A stretch of DNA of 13,931 nt from CAYSLC01 sp964431545 (GTDB lineage Bacteria; Desulfobacterota; Desulfobacteria; Desulfobacterales; JAABSP01): the NCBI GenBank assembly GCA_964431545.1, contig CAYSLC010000146.1, positions 1-13,931 of the forward strand, given 5' to 3'. A model generated the notes under the pieces. The model was not told the origin of the DNA and searched no databases. It saw nothing but the letters and a program-made list of their open reading frames with translations. Positions 13,930-13,931 of the stretch are shown here, one piece after another. The position numbers and the translations under genes were made by a program. Each line of letters starts with the position of its first letter. Position 1 is the first letter of the stretch.

Positions 13930-13931
13930 AG
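13926..13931 (+). CDS. Possible start of the next gene, cut by the window end
   Basis: ATGAAG at 13926-13931 overlaps the TGA stop of the methyltransferase in the ATGA arrangement typical of translationally coupled operon genes. Only two codons are visible, so existence is inferred from the overlap and no function can be proposed. Confidence 0.2.

Noticed and set aside
1..13931. CRISPR array, rRNA, intact tRNA, integrase or IS element
   Set aside because: No regularly spaced direct repeats, no rRNA-like conserved blocks, no full cloverleaf and no transposase with terminal inverted repeats were found by eye.

Overview
The window is GC-rich chromosomal DNA with bacterial gene structure, Shine-Dalgarno sites and sigma70-like promoters. 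Its mix is typical of a Gram-negative, probably anaerobic bacterium: release factor 3, lipoproteins, a SUMF1-domain envelope protein, a soluble flavocytochrome-c-type oxidoreductase, an Rpn-type nuclease and several SAM methyltransferases. Desulfobacterota is my best guess from overall flavour only; there is no rRNA or other taxonomic marker.

Left part (1-4330): a 5'-truncated Rv2258c-like winged-helix methyltransferase converges on an AT-richer type II toxin-antitoxin pair (971-1439, minus strand). A 305-bp intergenic stretch follows, with a REP-like palindrome, a plausible promoter and a leader hairpin. It leads into a NYN (LabA/DUF88-type) predicted RNase with a cold-shock-like C-terminus, and then prfC (release factor 3). 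Middle part (4331-8754): a near-consensus promoter and a tRNA T-arm look-alike precede an unusual fusion of a SlyD/FKBP-like domain with a methyltransferase, closed by a strong intrinsic terminator (5727-5777). Next come an AT-richer block with an Rpn-family nuclease and a small lipoprotein, and a flavocytochrome-c-type FAD oxidoreductase whose 3' end overlaps the convergent next gene by 58 bp.

Right part (8697-13931): a minus-strand two-gene operon encodes a membrane-anchored SUMF1-domain protein with a large helical N-terminus, then a 679-residue lipoprotein with helical repeats, Ig-like modules, a CsgG/TolB-like domain and an FlgT-C-like domain. These two look like partners in an envelope system, and they are the best candidates here for something poorly described. 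A 360-bp divergent intergenic region with a perfect 10-bp-arm palindrome separates them from a plus-strand class I methyltransferase, whose stop codon overlaps a possible next start at the window edge.

No CRISPR array, rRNA, intact tRNA, insertion sequence or phage gene was found.
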